Program-made: the position numbers and the translations under genes
Shown: one piece after another, positions 47,312 to 61,210 of the stretch
Numbering within the stretch: position 1 is the stretch's first letter
Layout of the letters: every line of letters starts with the position of its first letter
Notes under the pieces: generated by a model
What the model saw: the letters and a program-made list of their open reading frames with translations, nothing else
Told to the model about the DNA's origin: nothing
Databases searched by the model: none
NCBI GenBank assembly: GCA_038502055.1
Contig: JAXRKN010000036.1
Location: forward strand, 2,728,001 to 2,792,000
Direction of reading: 5' to 3'
Source: Tanytarsus gracilentus
Taxonomy: Eukaryota; Arthropoda; Insecta; Diptera; Chironomidae
Length of the DNA stretch: 64,000 bases

Positions 47312-50300
47312 TTAAGAAAACACACCGATTTTCTTTTTGGGTGTCACACGAACAGTATTGTGCTGCTGAATCGCTGCAATAGTCGCCGATGGTGAAAGAG
47401 TTCCTGTGGAGAACGAAAGTGCCTTCTCTTTGAGTGAGAAAGGCTTTGTGCGGATGCAGAGGAAAGCAGATGTCAGACATGATGCGACAAGGATGCCGAG
47501 TAATAAAACGAGAGTGACAGTGAAGCCAGGGGTGGTCATACATATTAATCCATCTTCGCGCGCTGGGAAAATCATCGTCTCAGCTTGTGTCACGGTGCTA
47601 TTAATTTCTTCAGCTATGGCAAATGTCAAATCACCGGAGGAAACGACACGAATGACTTTATTAAGTCCAACGTCTTCATTCTGCTCGGCTGTTGCACGAG
47701 ATTTACGGACACGACGTTCATCACGTTTCCTCAAATAACTCTCCAATGGTCCATGAGGAACGTTCGATTGTTGTTGCTGTTGTTGTTGTATATGTTGTGG
47801 AGGTGGTCCATAGCTATTGTCTGGGCTGACATTAACATGAGTTTCAGAAACTGACGAGGCCGATGAATGATCAGAGCATGGATCGGGGCATTGATAGCGA
47901 CAAATTTGAATTGTACACTGGAAGTGAACCTCCATTGAGTCGGGGAATTTAAATGCTTGGAAGTGAGCGTAGGAGAGAACTGAAGCGCTATTTCCAAAGT
48001 TCTTAATCTTGACAAATTTGCTCATAATCTTTGGTCGAGTGACACAACCACGTTGATCGACAAGTTGAATTGGAGCACGCTTTCCATCATGAGCCATACA
48101 ATTTCTGACCAACATATCGAACTTAGCATCATCATCCTTAATTGCTAAAACCATTGTCATTGTCTGTCCAATTTTAACAAGTCCCGAAACTTCAGATGCC
48201 CACGGTCCTTTTCCAACTTGAATTTGCATCCAACAACCGACATTATCGCCAGCAAAATCAGCACGAACAACATCCAGCATGTCAACGGGGAATGGACGGA
48301 AAGTGACGCTCTTCTCATACTGATCGTGCCATGTGCAACGCAATTTACGAGCTTGATCCCAAACTTCTTGGACTTGTGGATCGTATTGCACGACGATAAT
48401 ATTTTCAAAATAATTTCCGGCACCAGACTCATAGCCATAATTTCCATTCTCTGTATTTCCAGCTGTTCCACACTGATGAAGTCCAATGTCAAATTGTGCT
48501 GATGTACGTCCGAGGCTGGCTGGGATGTGAACGCAACTTGGATTACTGTAATGGCCCTTCGAGAACACAATACCATAGAATGGTTTGTCAAATTGAACAA
48601 ACACTTTCATGCCCTGCTTCTCGCACTTGACATCGAGTGATACAATCTTCGCCATGTCCGGGACGGGTGCAGACCATAAATCATTTCCACTCAACGGTGC
48701 ACCGTAACTCTCGCTAATTTCAGAAGCTGCAACTTGTTGTTGTTGTTGATGCTGTTGCTGCTGCTGCTTGGGTGGTGGAGCAATGTGATTATGATTATAA
48801 TGTGGTGGTGCGTGAACTTGAGGTGGAGGTCCATGAACTGGTGCGTGAATGATTGGTCCTAAACCGATTGGAAATTTGCCAGGGAAATTTTGTCCTTTTT
48901 TGGGTCCATGTTGATGCAAAAATTGTCCTGGTGGAGGTGGTGGTGGGCCTAGTGAAAAATTAATTTGTTAGTTTCAAACATTTTTTTTAAATCAAACTTA
49001 AAATTATTACCATGATAGGCCATATGAGGAGGAGTGGGATGTCCAAACGGTTGACCATGTCCAATGTGCTTTGGAATTCCTGAATTAAACAAAAATTTAT
49101 GAGGTGAAATAGTTAGTCAAAAAAAGTGCCGTAAATCAACCTTGAGGAACAACATGTGGCGGAGGTGCATGAACTTTGGCCTCCTGCTCGACAGTCTCAA
49201 GTGCCACCTGATCAGTATTCTCTTCACGCTTCTCAACCTCATCGGGCGAAACGGATTTGACAACTTCAACATCGTCTGCAATCGATAGCTGCACGAAAAC
49301 GAGAAGAAAGAAAAAATTAATCGATGAATATATAAAAAGAAGAGATAAAGAGAAGAAAATATCAAAAACATGCCACAGTCGCAGTCGCGTATTGGGGAGA
49401 GAAAGTTTTTCTAGAACGATGCGCGCTGGAGATCATGAGAAAGTCATAAAAAAGTTATACATGCCATATTCCCATCTCTCTTTGTTTCTTTCTCTCTCTC
49501 TCTCTCGCACATTTTTCCACACTATCATAATTCTGAGTTACACATGAAAATGTCTCGCATTGTCATCCATAATTTGCATAAAAGCATCACAATAATAATT
49601 TTTTTATACTCTCGTTCATTCACAATGGGCATTTTAAGAGGTGGGTTGATGATGATGATGATGATGTGTACAACAATAGACAGAGAGAATAATATGCCAA
49701 ATAAAGCAAGTGATAGTTATCGTGATTGAGAGTTTGCACTCTTTTAAAAGCTTCACTTTTCAAATGTACACAATTTATTTTTAAATCTATGTCAAAGTTG
49801 AAAATTTCCAATAAATTTAAAACCAGTAAGTTGAAATAAAGAGATGGAAAATTATCGCTGTCTGGTTCTCATCATCAACTAGACTTAAGACCGCTACCGG
49901 ATGAATGATGTGAGAGTGAAGTGTATTGCGAATCCGCTTGACCATATGGTTCGTGCTGAGTTCTTCAAAATAAAAATGCGAGATGCGATTGCAAAAAAAG
50001 GGAAAAGAGAGCCGCGGAGAAAATTCTGTACAATTCTCTTCATTAATTCATCACGTTGTTCGTCCGCAAAAGCGATAAAAAGAAAGAAATAAAAACACGT
50101 TCAAGCAGAATCCGCAATTGAGTTATGCATCGGAATGTACGCAAGATCAACAATGTTGGAGAGCTCTTCGAGACGTGAAATTTCTAAATCATTCTGTTCG
50201 TGATGTGTGTAAATATAATATATATATGAGAAGAATGTACTTGATGATAGCACGTGGAAAGGGAAAACAATCAAAAGTGCAATCACTCCTCGCTTTCGCC

Positions 50301-53300
50301 ACTCACTTCACTTAATTTAAAAGCAAAGTGTCAACATTTCTTCTCCACTTCACACATTTTTCTGCACGCCTATGATATATTGTGTGCATTATTGGATAAG
50401 GTCAGCGACACACTTTTCCCACACACTGATTTAAAATGCAAAAAAAACATCTCATGAAAAATAATTAATTTCTTGTCGGTCGCTTCATTTTAAAAAATCT
50501 GGCAATTAAAAATGTTCATCGTGCATAAAATTATAATTTTCCGTGTCACTTTTATAGGATCGAATTTTATTAATGGCTTTGTTTTCAGAAGCGGTGTTTA
50601 CTTTTCATTTTTATATATTCAAAAAAATGTCCATCATAAACGACATTCCTGGTTTTTTAGTCACTTAAAGAAATGTTTTTCTCTCTTTAATGAATGCGTG
50701 TGCAGTCAGCGGATGATTTTGGGCGGTTGAATAAAACCCAAAAAGAAAATATTTAATTTTAAATGAACGATTTTTGAATTAGCTAGCGAGAAATAAAACT
50801 AGATTAGAAATAGTTGTAAAAAAAATTAAAAGTTCCAGGAAATTTTTCTCACTGGGCGAAAAGAAGGAAAGTAAAATATTAAGGTGACATCGTTGCATGA
50901 CAAATATTTGTCTTCGATTATCGTCTGCGCAGGTTTTCTCTCACTCAATATATTTTTCTCTTCACAACATTGTTAATTATGGATGCATATAATATAAAAC
51001 CGACAATATCAGGTATTCTAAATATTTATAAAATGTTTTTTTTTTTCGGAGGCCCTTTTCGATGATGCCATTATTCTGTGACCCACTTTAAGCACCAAAC
51101 ACGCATTCACAAATATATAAAAAAAATTCCACGAAATGTGCCTCATTTCCATTCCATTCATTAAAGTCCTCCGCCAACCACAAATTATATTATTTTTGGT
51201 TTTTCTTTTAATGAAATTAGACTTGTGCGCATTTTAGTAATTTAACTAGAATTGCTGAGAGCGATTTTTATTATTTCAATGCTGCATATGTGTGTGGTTA
51301 ACAGCTTAAATTTCTGCTCTACTCCACTCTCCACGCTTGCTCGCACGTCAAGATCTTTATCGATAAATCCATATGATCAATATTTGGGATAGAAAAGTGT
51401 GTGTATACTTATTTCAATACCAAATGCATACAGTTCAAGTTAAATTGATTCGACATCACGAGAGAGAGCATGGATGGCCTTTTTTTCGACAATATACGAC
51501 GAGGAGGATCAAAGGGTTAAGCATGAACAGAAAAAGGCGGAGATGCACAATTTACAAAAGCGCTTCAAGTTGTGAGTTAATTTATCGCATTAATAACACT
51601 CCATTAATCATTGCTCCAAATTGCAGTGAATCGTTTTGATTTATTTTGATCCATTAAGAAGATTTTTTGCATACATTTTTCATGAAAAATGCCCAAAAGT
51701 TTCTCTTTCAAAAAAATTCCTCTTCACGGGGTGTTCTAAAAGATGAACAGTTGGAACTGCAGAGGTGAATGCTTTTGTTGGTCAATTTATTAATTATTAA
51801 ATTCAAAATATTTTTAGCGAATTTTTTTTTAAATTTCCTGGATAAAATTCCATAGCACAAAATTATCTTTAACCCAAAACAATTTATATTTTTCCTATTA
51901 TTATTTCAATTGTCCATTTTGCTCAAATTTCAATCTATAATTTCACACAAAAGAACTCATAATCGCTTTTTAATAAAGAGCTAAAAAATGCTTTCGATTT
52001 TCATTCAATTGTCATCTAAATTGAATTTCGATTGTCTTCCCATATCATTTTTCCATTTCCTTTCTTCGAACTCATTCGAGAGCATTAAAAGCGCTCCGCA
52101 AAAATCAATCATTAATCATTTCGGCTAAAATGTAAAAATATTAAATTTTTTCGTAAAGTGTATAGCCAACAATGAAAAGAAAGACATGACGCACTTAAGA
52201 GACTTTTCTCGCCAAATCGCCCGCTTTTATAAGTTTGCAAGCAGAATTGAATAAAATGAAAAGAGTCGAGAATGAGAGAGAGTCGTGCTGCTATTGAGGA
52301 AGCTAAAAATTTGTGTATATGTGTAATTATTATGATGCCCATACACATTTCATATTATGAGAGTATTTTTGAATGGAATGCCTGTTGGCAAAAAAGAGCG
52401 CTTGTTTCCTTCACGAAATTTTTTTCCCTCTTGATTTAATGATACGAGAAAATTTTGATGTAATTTTTTTTGCTTTGCTTTCGTGTACTTTTGTGTTATC
52501 TTAGATACAATCCTGGCACGACTTTATAAAAGGGAAATTTTTGATCAAACAATTTACAAGACAATTAATTTTTTCAAGTGATGGAAACTCCAAAAAATGA
52601 ATTTTAAATTAAATTTTTAAAGAAAAAAATTTATCGAAATTTTCAAAACATTTCAATAATCGAAAACTGATAATAGAGCACAATGAAAATGAATTAAGAC
52701 AACTGCTTATGCCAGAAACACAAAAAAATCATAGAGTATGTTTTCTTATTGATGAGTGCCGCATGTTGAAATTGGAATTTCGAGGTGATTGAGTGGAATG
52801 TTGAATGAAATTTTGATTTCTTCGACACTTGACTTGCGATTTCGTTTTCAATTTCAAATTTTATTTTTATTTATTTAAACTCTTTTCTAATAATCCGCTC
52901 GACTATTTTTTTTTGCCTGCGGGTCAAAATTCCATCACAGCACCACTATCATGATCGAGCCAGATGTCTGTCATAAAGTTTGAATTTCGCTATTAAAAAA
53001 AAGCTTTTACTACTGGTTGGTTGTTTTTGATGTGCGAAATCAAGTTTTTATTTCAAGCTTGAGGGTTCAAAGATCTTTGACACTTTTAGTCAAGAAATGA
53101 ATTTGTTTGATTAAGTTGCAGCAAAATTTTCAGTCTCAAACAACGTGCACCTGACACTCCCTTATTAAAGCATATTTCTTGAGGTATTTGACCAATTATG
53201 CTTGTCACATTTGTTTAATGCTGCCTTCTCTCTTCGAGCGTAAAAATTTCGATTTTTTTTTCGTGGCTCTTTTCTGACCCAATTTTATAAATTTTGTCTT

Positions 53301-56200
53301 TATATCTCTCACTCACTCTCACCGGTTTTCTCAGCGCTAGTACTCAAATTTTTCCTCTATCGCGTTATGTTTTTAAAAAAATTACTTCTGTTTATCGATT
53401 AGATATGGTCTGTTTGCATGAAGTTGAAAAGTATGTGAAGAAGTGATTAAGAAGAAGAATGTGCAGAATAAGTAAAAGTTTAGCATGACTTTGTGCTTTT
53501 TTTTATAGCGCGGCACTTAATAACCGCAAGAGACTGCGATGGGAATTTCGCTAACTATGAAATGTTTTTTTTCACCATCAATTTATCTTTTTTATTATTT
53601 CTGTATGAATTTGTTCCGCTGTTTCCTCTTTTATAATTTTACTCCGCTTTGTTTTATGCGAAAGGTAAAAGGTGGAATTTTTACGAGATTGAGGAAGTTT
53701 TGTCGTTTTGAGTAGACGTTGAAGTTGATCGACCATAATTAAAGGTTTGATTAATTAAAAAATGATATTTTGAGTGATCTTCAATGCCTAATTTGAGGAA
53801 TAATTTTAATTGTTAAGATAATACATTAAATTTTATAAACTCGAAGAAAATATTAAATATAAATTACTCAATTTAGAGTTAATAAAATTTATTATCACAA
53901 TTAATTTAAAACAAGCTATAATAAGCGTCCTGTTTGTAACAGTCTATTAAATTAGTAAATTAATTTTTCCCCCGTCGCTTATCTCATTAATAGAATCATT
54001 TCAATCGGAATATAATAATAACAGCAAAGTGTGGCATGGCATATGGCACAATTATTTATTTTCCCGCAACAAATCATCAATAAAAAAATTACTTTGCGCG
54101 CGCATTTCAATGAGTGACTTTAGAGTGAAAATTAGTCTAACTCTGTCTTTTATCAACTCATTATGATCTCGTTTAACACGCTGCTAAATTGCAATAATAG
54201 ACTTAAACATGAAAAAGTGCACGCGAGTCAAGTGTTGAAATAATTTATGCCTCAATTACATTCCTAAGCCGCAATGGAAAGAGCTTATTACTCTGATCTT
54301 CGGCAGTTTTGTTGATAAGCAAAACGCCAACGAGTAAAAATGTCTAATTATGTTTATGGCATCGTGCAGGCATCACTGGAAGGTTAGTTAATTGGCGCTA
54401 TCGAAGCTGTTCGAAGCTGCATTGTTCAGTTCGGTGGGAAAATCAGAGTGCGATGCAAAAGAAAGCGAAAATCGACATTATACACGCCACATGATCGATC
54501 TCAATAAATTTATACATGTGCACATATGTGAATGAAAACGTGTGCGGACAGTTGAGAATTTTAAAAAATATTGAGCGGGAAATTTAAATTTACTCAATTC
54601 ACGTTGACAAATGTCGGAAAATTTTCTCTGTTAAAAATCAATTTTGTGATCATTATCTGGTCAATTGATATGTGCGAGCAGCATGATGTCACTTGAATAA
54701 ACTGCTGCATGGCATGACGGTGGTCCGTTTGAAAAATATTTCTGCCATGTGAATTTTTTTATTCACAAACTGATCTTTCTCTTCTTCTCCTGTGAACATG
54801 TGCCGCGGTCGATAATTTCACTTGACTGTGTCTTAACCCGTCGCTCTCTCGCTCACTTTATATATATCTTGTGACATTAATCCAAATTGAAATTGCTCTA
54901 AATGGAGTGCCAAAAACCAATCAACGGACAGTGAGAGTTGTGCACACAACACCGGACAAACGAGAAAAAAAAATCGTCATTTAGGGAAATTTTGTGCGAG
55001 AGAGCGAAAGGGAGAGAATTAATTGCCAATCATACAGACTTGCCAAATAATTGGCACAACCGAAAAAAAATAAGCCGCAAGTGTTTTGAGTCGTTTCTTT
55101 TTCCCATTACTTCGTGTCGCGCTCTCTTTGCCGAAAAAAAAAATTGCGCCAACCGAAATTCTTTCATTCTTCCTTGCGGTGTGTGTGAAATGAAATGAAA
55201 ATAAGTCGAGAGAGAGGTCATGATCAACCTGTGACTCTCTGCGGCCAAAAAACGAAAATATAGGTTAAACGTGAGAGATTAAATTCGTATCAAGTGCGTC
55301 AGCTCTTCTTTTTGTTCAGTTTTTGATCGTAATTGAGATTTAAAAAAATTTGAATTTTTTTTTATCAAATCTTAAGATTTTATAAAGTCAAATAAAGAAA
55401 ATTTCAATTTTCCGCTCACTAGCTCAAAATCGCAAAATCTTTTTCCATGACGACTTTTTTCAACATGTTATTCTACTTTCATTAATGAAATCCACATGAT
55501 CAGCTCACAAGACAATTGAAAATGGCACTTTCGGAGTTTATAACTTCGAGCTCTCGCGATCGAGCATCATCGCACGTCTTTTCAATTGATTTCTTTCTTA
55601 ATTTCTCTTTCGATATCAAAACAATCATCAAATGATTCTTCTTCGATTGTATTTCCTCTCTCATGAATTCACAATTCATCGGGTGTCTGGCGTTTGATTG
55701 TAAATATATACACATAGATGTAATACAAGATTTTTAATGCTTTCATTTAATCACTATCAACATCCGATATATCAATGATTCCAAGTCATCGCAACATCAC
55801 GACTTCGATCTATGTATGAAGAAATATTTATGGCTCTTTTGCGCACTTTCTTCACTTCCATTTGCGATCCGCGATGAAAGAATGAATGGTAAAGAGAGAG
55901 ACAACAAAGAATTCCAATATCGCAGAGGTCATCCGCGTCTGAACGTTTATTTATTATTTTAAATCAATTGAACTTCTTTGTCTCAATGAAAGCTCTAACT
56001 GTGGGCGTCCATAGCCAAAATTATTCACATAATTGCCGGCTAGAAACATTTCTCATGAGCAATCAATGGAAAAGGAATTTTTTTTCTTGCTCGCAGTTGG
56101 ATGAATTTTGAAACATGTTCATTAGATTTTTTTTGGTGGTTGTACTTACATGCAGGGATCCCAAGAGCAGGAAACATAGTAAAAATATTGCGCGCCTCAT
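47312..56200 (-). CDS. ZP-domain apical extracellular matrix protein 2
   Basis: Second ZP-domain protein, transcribed toward ZP gene 1. Exons 56150-56200, 49141-49288, 49011-49079 and 47312-48948 give 634 residues. Exon 1 encodes the signal peptide (MRRAIFLLCFLLLGSLH) and is separated by a 6.9-kb intron. A long Pro/His/Gln-rich N-terminal region follows, with two poly-Gln runs interrupted by one His. The ZP domain spans about residues 190-450 (SLDVKCEKQGMKVFVQF; HQCGTAG; LRCTWHDQYEK; GCWMQIQVGKGPWASEV; QICRYQCPDPC). A furin-type basic cluster RKRDERRVRKSR is near 493 and a membrane segment at about 558-585. An acceptor ending at 56235 shows a non-coding exon further upstream. Same architecture as ZP gene 1; related to the miniature/dusky group, orthologue not assigned. 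Confidence 0.93.
49289..56149 (-). other. 6.9-kb first coding intron of ZP gene 2
   Basis: Runs from a GTAAGT donor next to the signal exon to a CAG acceptor at 49289. Rich in GAGAG/CTCTC runs (for example 49492-49505), a GATGATGAT run near 49650 and a TATCGATA near 51359. No nested gene is recognised on either strand; open frames here are short and lack domain signatures. Confidence 0.6.
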
Positions 56201-56234
56201 TGCTCTAAATTTTTCTTCGTGATTGAAAAGAAAT

Positions 56235-59200
56235 CTGTGAAAAAAAGAGATGAAAATTTATTAATTTTTAAATCTCAACACGAGACAATAAAGTGAAAAT
56301 TATGCCACCTCGAAAAATGACCCATTGAAATTTTTTTATGTGCAATTTCTTTTGCGATTCGAATTAAAAAATGAAATGACCATATTTAAGATTATTCTCA
56401 CGCTGTTTTCATACGCCGTGAGAGGAAGTGATAAGTTGCTATATTAGCTTATTAAAAAGCTATGAAGAAAATAATTTTCGCTCTTAACCATATCGGAAGA
56501 TGTTGAATGACTTTACACGCGATTATCGATACATTCATGTCGGATTATGGGTTGTAAAAAATGAGATGATGGCAATTTTAATATTTTTCATATAAACAAA
56601 AAATTATCATAATTAATTTGCGAAACTAAAATGAATTCTGTATGTTTTAAAGATATAAAAATTTTGTTACTTAAATCACATTGAGAAATTGATAAAAACT
56701 AAAGGGTTCGAATCCTAAAACCTTAAAGATTTAGCGTGGTCTTTAATTTTGTTTTTTACTAAATTTTGAATTTACGAATTTAAATTTTTTTAATTTATTT
56801 TGAAATATCGCGATTAAAAACATTTTAAGAGGAATAAAAAAGCATAATTTCCATGAAATTCCTTCATCATCAACCGAACTTAACGATAAAATTTTTACGA
56901 GAGAAAAAGTTGTTAAACATCTCACAAAAAAAATTCATCAAAAAATTTATTTCTCCCTCAACTTTGCTAAAAAATAAAATGATCGCAAGACTTTTGATCA
57001 TCTTTATTTGTGTCAATGACAAAATTGTTCAATTCGTTCTGAGTAACGACTCTTTTTAAACGTGAAAAAGTGCAATCACTTTTAATCTGCAAAAGCACGA
57101 GACACACCAAAGTTAATGCATCAAGTGCGTCCCAAATAATTTTTTTTGTTCGCCATCTTATGCGGAAAAACATCCGAAAATTGATGATTGGAGGGAGAGA
57201 GAAAGGAAAAAATTCAATTTCATTTTCTATAAAGCGAGAAACTTGACCCATTTCATCAATCGAAAATGTTGTGAGCGCATACTCAAACATATCGATTGGA
57301 ATTACGAGAAGATTATACGACGCGATTATGTTTTTAAAGCTAACAGCCAGAAAGATTTCAATGCCCGATCGGGAAAGAAAAATATTTAAATTATGGTAAT
57401 GATGTAATTGTAATGCTAGAATTAATGATATCGTTTTTATGGAAGACAGCGGAAAAAGATAGCGTGAAGCATGCAAAAATGTATATTTTTATGGGGAGAC
57501 ATTTGACACCTTTCTCAGATGGCTTTATGAAAAGAATTTTATGATACAGAGTCAGAGTGAGATCATAAAATATTTTTATGTTCCAAGGGAGAGAAATTTC
57601 TTAAAATCTTAGTAAATTTATTTTCGTGATAAATTTTTTTCGTTTTAAATTAATAAAATTTTGAAATCTCAAATTGTCACCCCTTGAACATTAAAGTGTT
57701 AGTTTATGACACAAGAAATAAATTGCGATGAGAAACGAGAGTATTTTTCGTCATAATAACAATTATGCGTTGACATGCCTCAAATTGCTTGATATTGAGT
57801 GAGAGAAAAAGTTAAATATGCATCCTTGAATTGAGTAATGCTTCACTCTCTCGCACGCCCCCCAAGCTCGCAAGTGTAATTTAAAAAAAATCATATTTGA
57901 TACCTAATGCATGGCAGTTAGTAATAATACCATGCTACACACTATCGTGCCTATGGCTTCAACTTTATTGCAACCATCGATCAACATATGCCTCAACTTT
58001 TCCACACTCACTCATGCCACATAATTTTCCAAACGCAAGCAGCATTGATTTCGCCGCGATGCAGACATTACTGAAATGGAAATCTTTTCACTTTCTTTGT
58101 CCGCATTTCCATCGAAAAAAAAGAGTCAACATTTTTCAGTGGAAAAAAAATATTTCATCAAATTGTCGTGCAACGAAAAAAAAGATACTTTGTAAGAAGA
58201 AGAAGATTAAAATGAAAATCATCATCATCATTATCGCAATCGAGAGTATCGTGTGAGAGTCCGATTGACTTGCTAATCACTCTATTTAAGCCATGCGCAT
58301 GGTGCTTTGTAAATTGCACCACAACTACCGCAACTGCCAGCGGCTTTATTTTTTGTAAATTGAATTTAATTGGAGTTTTTTTGTTTCATTTGTGACTTCG
58401 GTTTCTCTATTTCGCGAAAGATTAATTAAGAGGAAAAAAGAGTTTACTAATTTCAGATATTATGTGCAGCAGCACTTCTCGAGTCAATTGGATTAGTTTC
58501 TCTCGCTTTATAGTTTTTTGTGTAATAAAATTTCGCGGAGAGAAAAAAAAACTGTAATTTAAATATAGTTTAAAGCGTGTTTTTTTTAATTGAGTTGATT
58601 AGTGTTTTATTTTATTTTATTTTAAATTGCAATTTTATGATTTTAATTTAAAACCACAGAAGAATAATTCATAATGACAATAAAAAAATTAGGTTCGAAT
58701 CCTAAATTTAAAATATAAATATTATTCTTAAAAATTTTTAATATTTTTTTAAATCTCCAAATTAATTTTTTGTCAACATAATTTTTTTCCCATCAATACC
58801 ATCTCATGGATTGACATTCGACGAGAGAGCATCGAGTTTCATTTTGATGCATAAATTAATTTACGAGATGCATGTGCGTGCACTCAAGATGGACTTGAGT
58901 GAGTATGAATGAATGTAGGTTAAATTCCACTGTGCGAAAAAAAGAACTGCACGACGGTGCAATTATGATATGTTACACTCAAAAATGCGCAAGATGTGTG
59001 CGTTGTCGACCACGACGATGATGATCATGCTCGCGACCATCAGAGAAAGTGCTGATTAATATGTACTTCCTCTACATTCTTTATAAGTTCTATTTTTAAG
59101 TATGAAATTGAAAGTTTTTTTGCCTTCGAATGGCAATTAATCAAAACAGGTCTCGAGATGCGATCGCAATTTTCTACATGAGACTCAAAAAAAAATTCAA

Positions 59201-60467
59201 TTGAATGAAAATTCAATTTGTGTCAAATTTTAAGTCTCGCATTCATCAGTCTAATGATCTCAACGAAAGACACAAATCACATTTGAGACAATCGCGTTTT
59301 CCGAGGTTAGTTAACTTAAGACTTTATTAATACTTCTTATTCGCGCTTATATGAAAAAAAAGGGCCACGAGAAGAGCTTGTGAAAGAAGAGATGAGAAAA
59401 AAGAGGAAATCTTAATGTCAAAACAAAAAAATCTTCATGCACGTCATATTTTCTATAAAGCGATTAATAAAAAGGCGCGAAATGGGCGATCCTAATGTGA
59501 TTAAAAGCACACGAAGCAACGGCAGCACATATCAATGAAAGAGGCAATGCAATCTTAATGCTCTCAATTTTTTAAGAGATCAATTTTCAACTCCAATAAT
59601 CGTTTGATTGGATTTTTGAGAGCATGCACATGTCAATTAATTATATCAAATATTCGAGCATAAAGCGGGTAATTTTTCAGATTAATTTTATCAAATGTTT
59701 AACGGTTAAAGTTTTTCAAAATTAAATTTAAAAATTAACCGTTAAGTATTTTAAAACACTCGAAAATGAAATTAAATCAACAAGTTTAAAAAAACGATAA
59801 ATTTCCTTTGAAAGTCGACGATCTCATCGGCAATTTCACTTTTCATCTCAATCTTGAAGGAAAAATTATAGAGTAGAAAATTTGCATGATAAATTTATCA
59901 ATTTGCACAGTAGTCAACACTATGAGTGCCATGTAAAATTGATAATAAGCCTTCCATACAGTTAGTGTGCTCAGGCAAACATAAATCAAGTACCTTAAAC
60001 CATTTTTATGATCAATTTTCACCGTATTATGAGCAAATATATTTTACTCAGGCGCTTTTTTGGCAACTCATAAATCATTTAAATGAATGCAAAGTCGGCT
60101 ATTGACCGTATGAGCAATTAAAAAGCTCTTTATTAGCAGCAAGTTAAAAATCAACATGAAGTGCAGTTTTTAACTCCAAATAATCATTCACACGTGCACG
60201 GCGAGAGCACAATGACCTAATAAAAGATCTCGTTGAACTCATTGACCGATATTTAAGTACTTTAATAAACACCGAAAGAGAGCAAAATAAAAACGCGTTT
60301 TCAGATCGACACTGGCTTTATTTATGCTCGTTATAGAGTTGAAAAAATATATATTTTTACCTCAAAATTTTCTAACCGATTTTTTTTTAAAAAAAACTTT
60401 TATGAGCCGAGAAATGATTCAAGATTAGAAATTTCTTTTATGACATTTGATATGGGCGCGTGGAGAA
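56235..60467. other. gene-free region upstream of ZP gene 2
   Basis: Non-coding as far as can be seen; presumably 5' UTR intron and control DNA of ZP gene 2. Contains a TATCGATA near 56524 and two copies of a 15-bp dispersed repeat (56705-56719 and 58692-58706). A 510-bp open frame on the minus strand at 56967-57476 has no recognisable domain. Confidence 0.45.
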
Positions 60468-60485
60468 ATAATCATTAGGGATCCT

Positions 60486-60577
60486 CACGGTGAATACCGG
60501 TACGGTGATCACCGGTGATCACCGAAACTTTTCGTCACCGGTGATCACCGATTTTTTGTCCGGTGACACCGGTGACG
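60486..60577. repeat. left subterminal CACCGGTGAT array
   Basis: Copies of the palindrome CACCGGTG with a 10-bp period (CACCGGTGAT), partly tandem, inside the left end of the MITE. Confidence 0.85.
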
Positions 60578-60707
60578 AAATTAATACATTTTTCTATACT
60601 TTTTGAGATTTTTTTTAAAGCTACAATTTTTTTAAACTAGTAAATTTTAATTGAGAAATTATAGAATACATTTAAAAACTTTTTTAGACTAAAATTAAAT
60701 GGCTAAG

Positions 60708-60833
60708 AAAATTCGTTCAAAATATGCCAACTTACAAAAAGTTTTTTCAGTTATTTAAATTTTTAGATAATAATCAAAAAATTTCATACCCAAAAAAACT
60801 TTTTAGTAAGTTGCCATATTTTGAAAGATTTGT
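60708..60833. repeat. internal imperfect inverted repeat (hairpin) in the MITE
   Basis: Arms of roughly 40 bp: the left contains CAAAATATGCCAACTTAC, the right its near inverse GTAAGTTGCCATATTTTG, separated by about 40 bp. Transcripts could fold into a long stem. Confidence 0.6.
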
Positions 60834-61136
60834 TCAAAGGACAACAAATTAACATGTTGGTTTGATATCTTATCAAACTTTAAAAACTTTAAAAATGCTA
60901 AAAATTTATAGAGATATTTTAAAGATATTTTGATAAGATTGAAATTTGATTCATCAATTAATGAGAAAGAAAAATTTCTACAAATAATAAGAAAAACCTA
61001 ACTTTTTTAGTGTTTAACTCCAGTTTAACTTTATAATTTATATGGAAACCAAAAAAGTATCTAAAAATTGGTCCATAACAATTTCCAAAATGGCCGAAAA
61101 GTTGTTTTTTCCTTCAGAAATGTTGGTCAAAAGTCG

Positions 61137-61210
61137 TCACCGGTGCACCGGTGATCACCGGTGAATGACTTTCTGTCACCGGTGATCACCGAAATCGCAT
61201 TCACCGGTGA
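61137..61210. repeat. right subterminal CACCGGTGAT array
   Basis: Counterpart of the left array with at least four copies of the CACCGGTG palindrome. Confidence 0.85.

Noticed and set aside
56967..57476. 169-codon open frame on the minus strand upstream of ZP gene 2
   Set aside because: It begins at a TTG rather than ATG, has no recognisable domain, signal or membrane layout, and no splice or promoter context. Probably a chance frame in the non-coding flank.
60486..60577. Tandem palindromes considered as a CRISPR-like or satellite array
   Set aside because: Units are 10 bp, confined to the inner ends of an element with inverted termini and an 8-bp target duplication, in a eukaryotic genome; subterminal transposase sites explain them.
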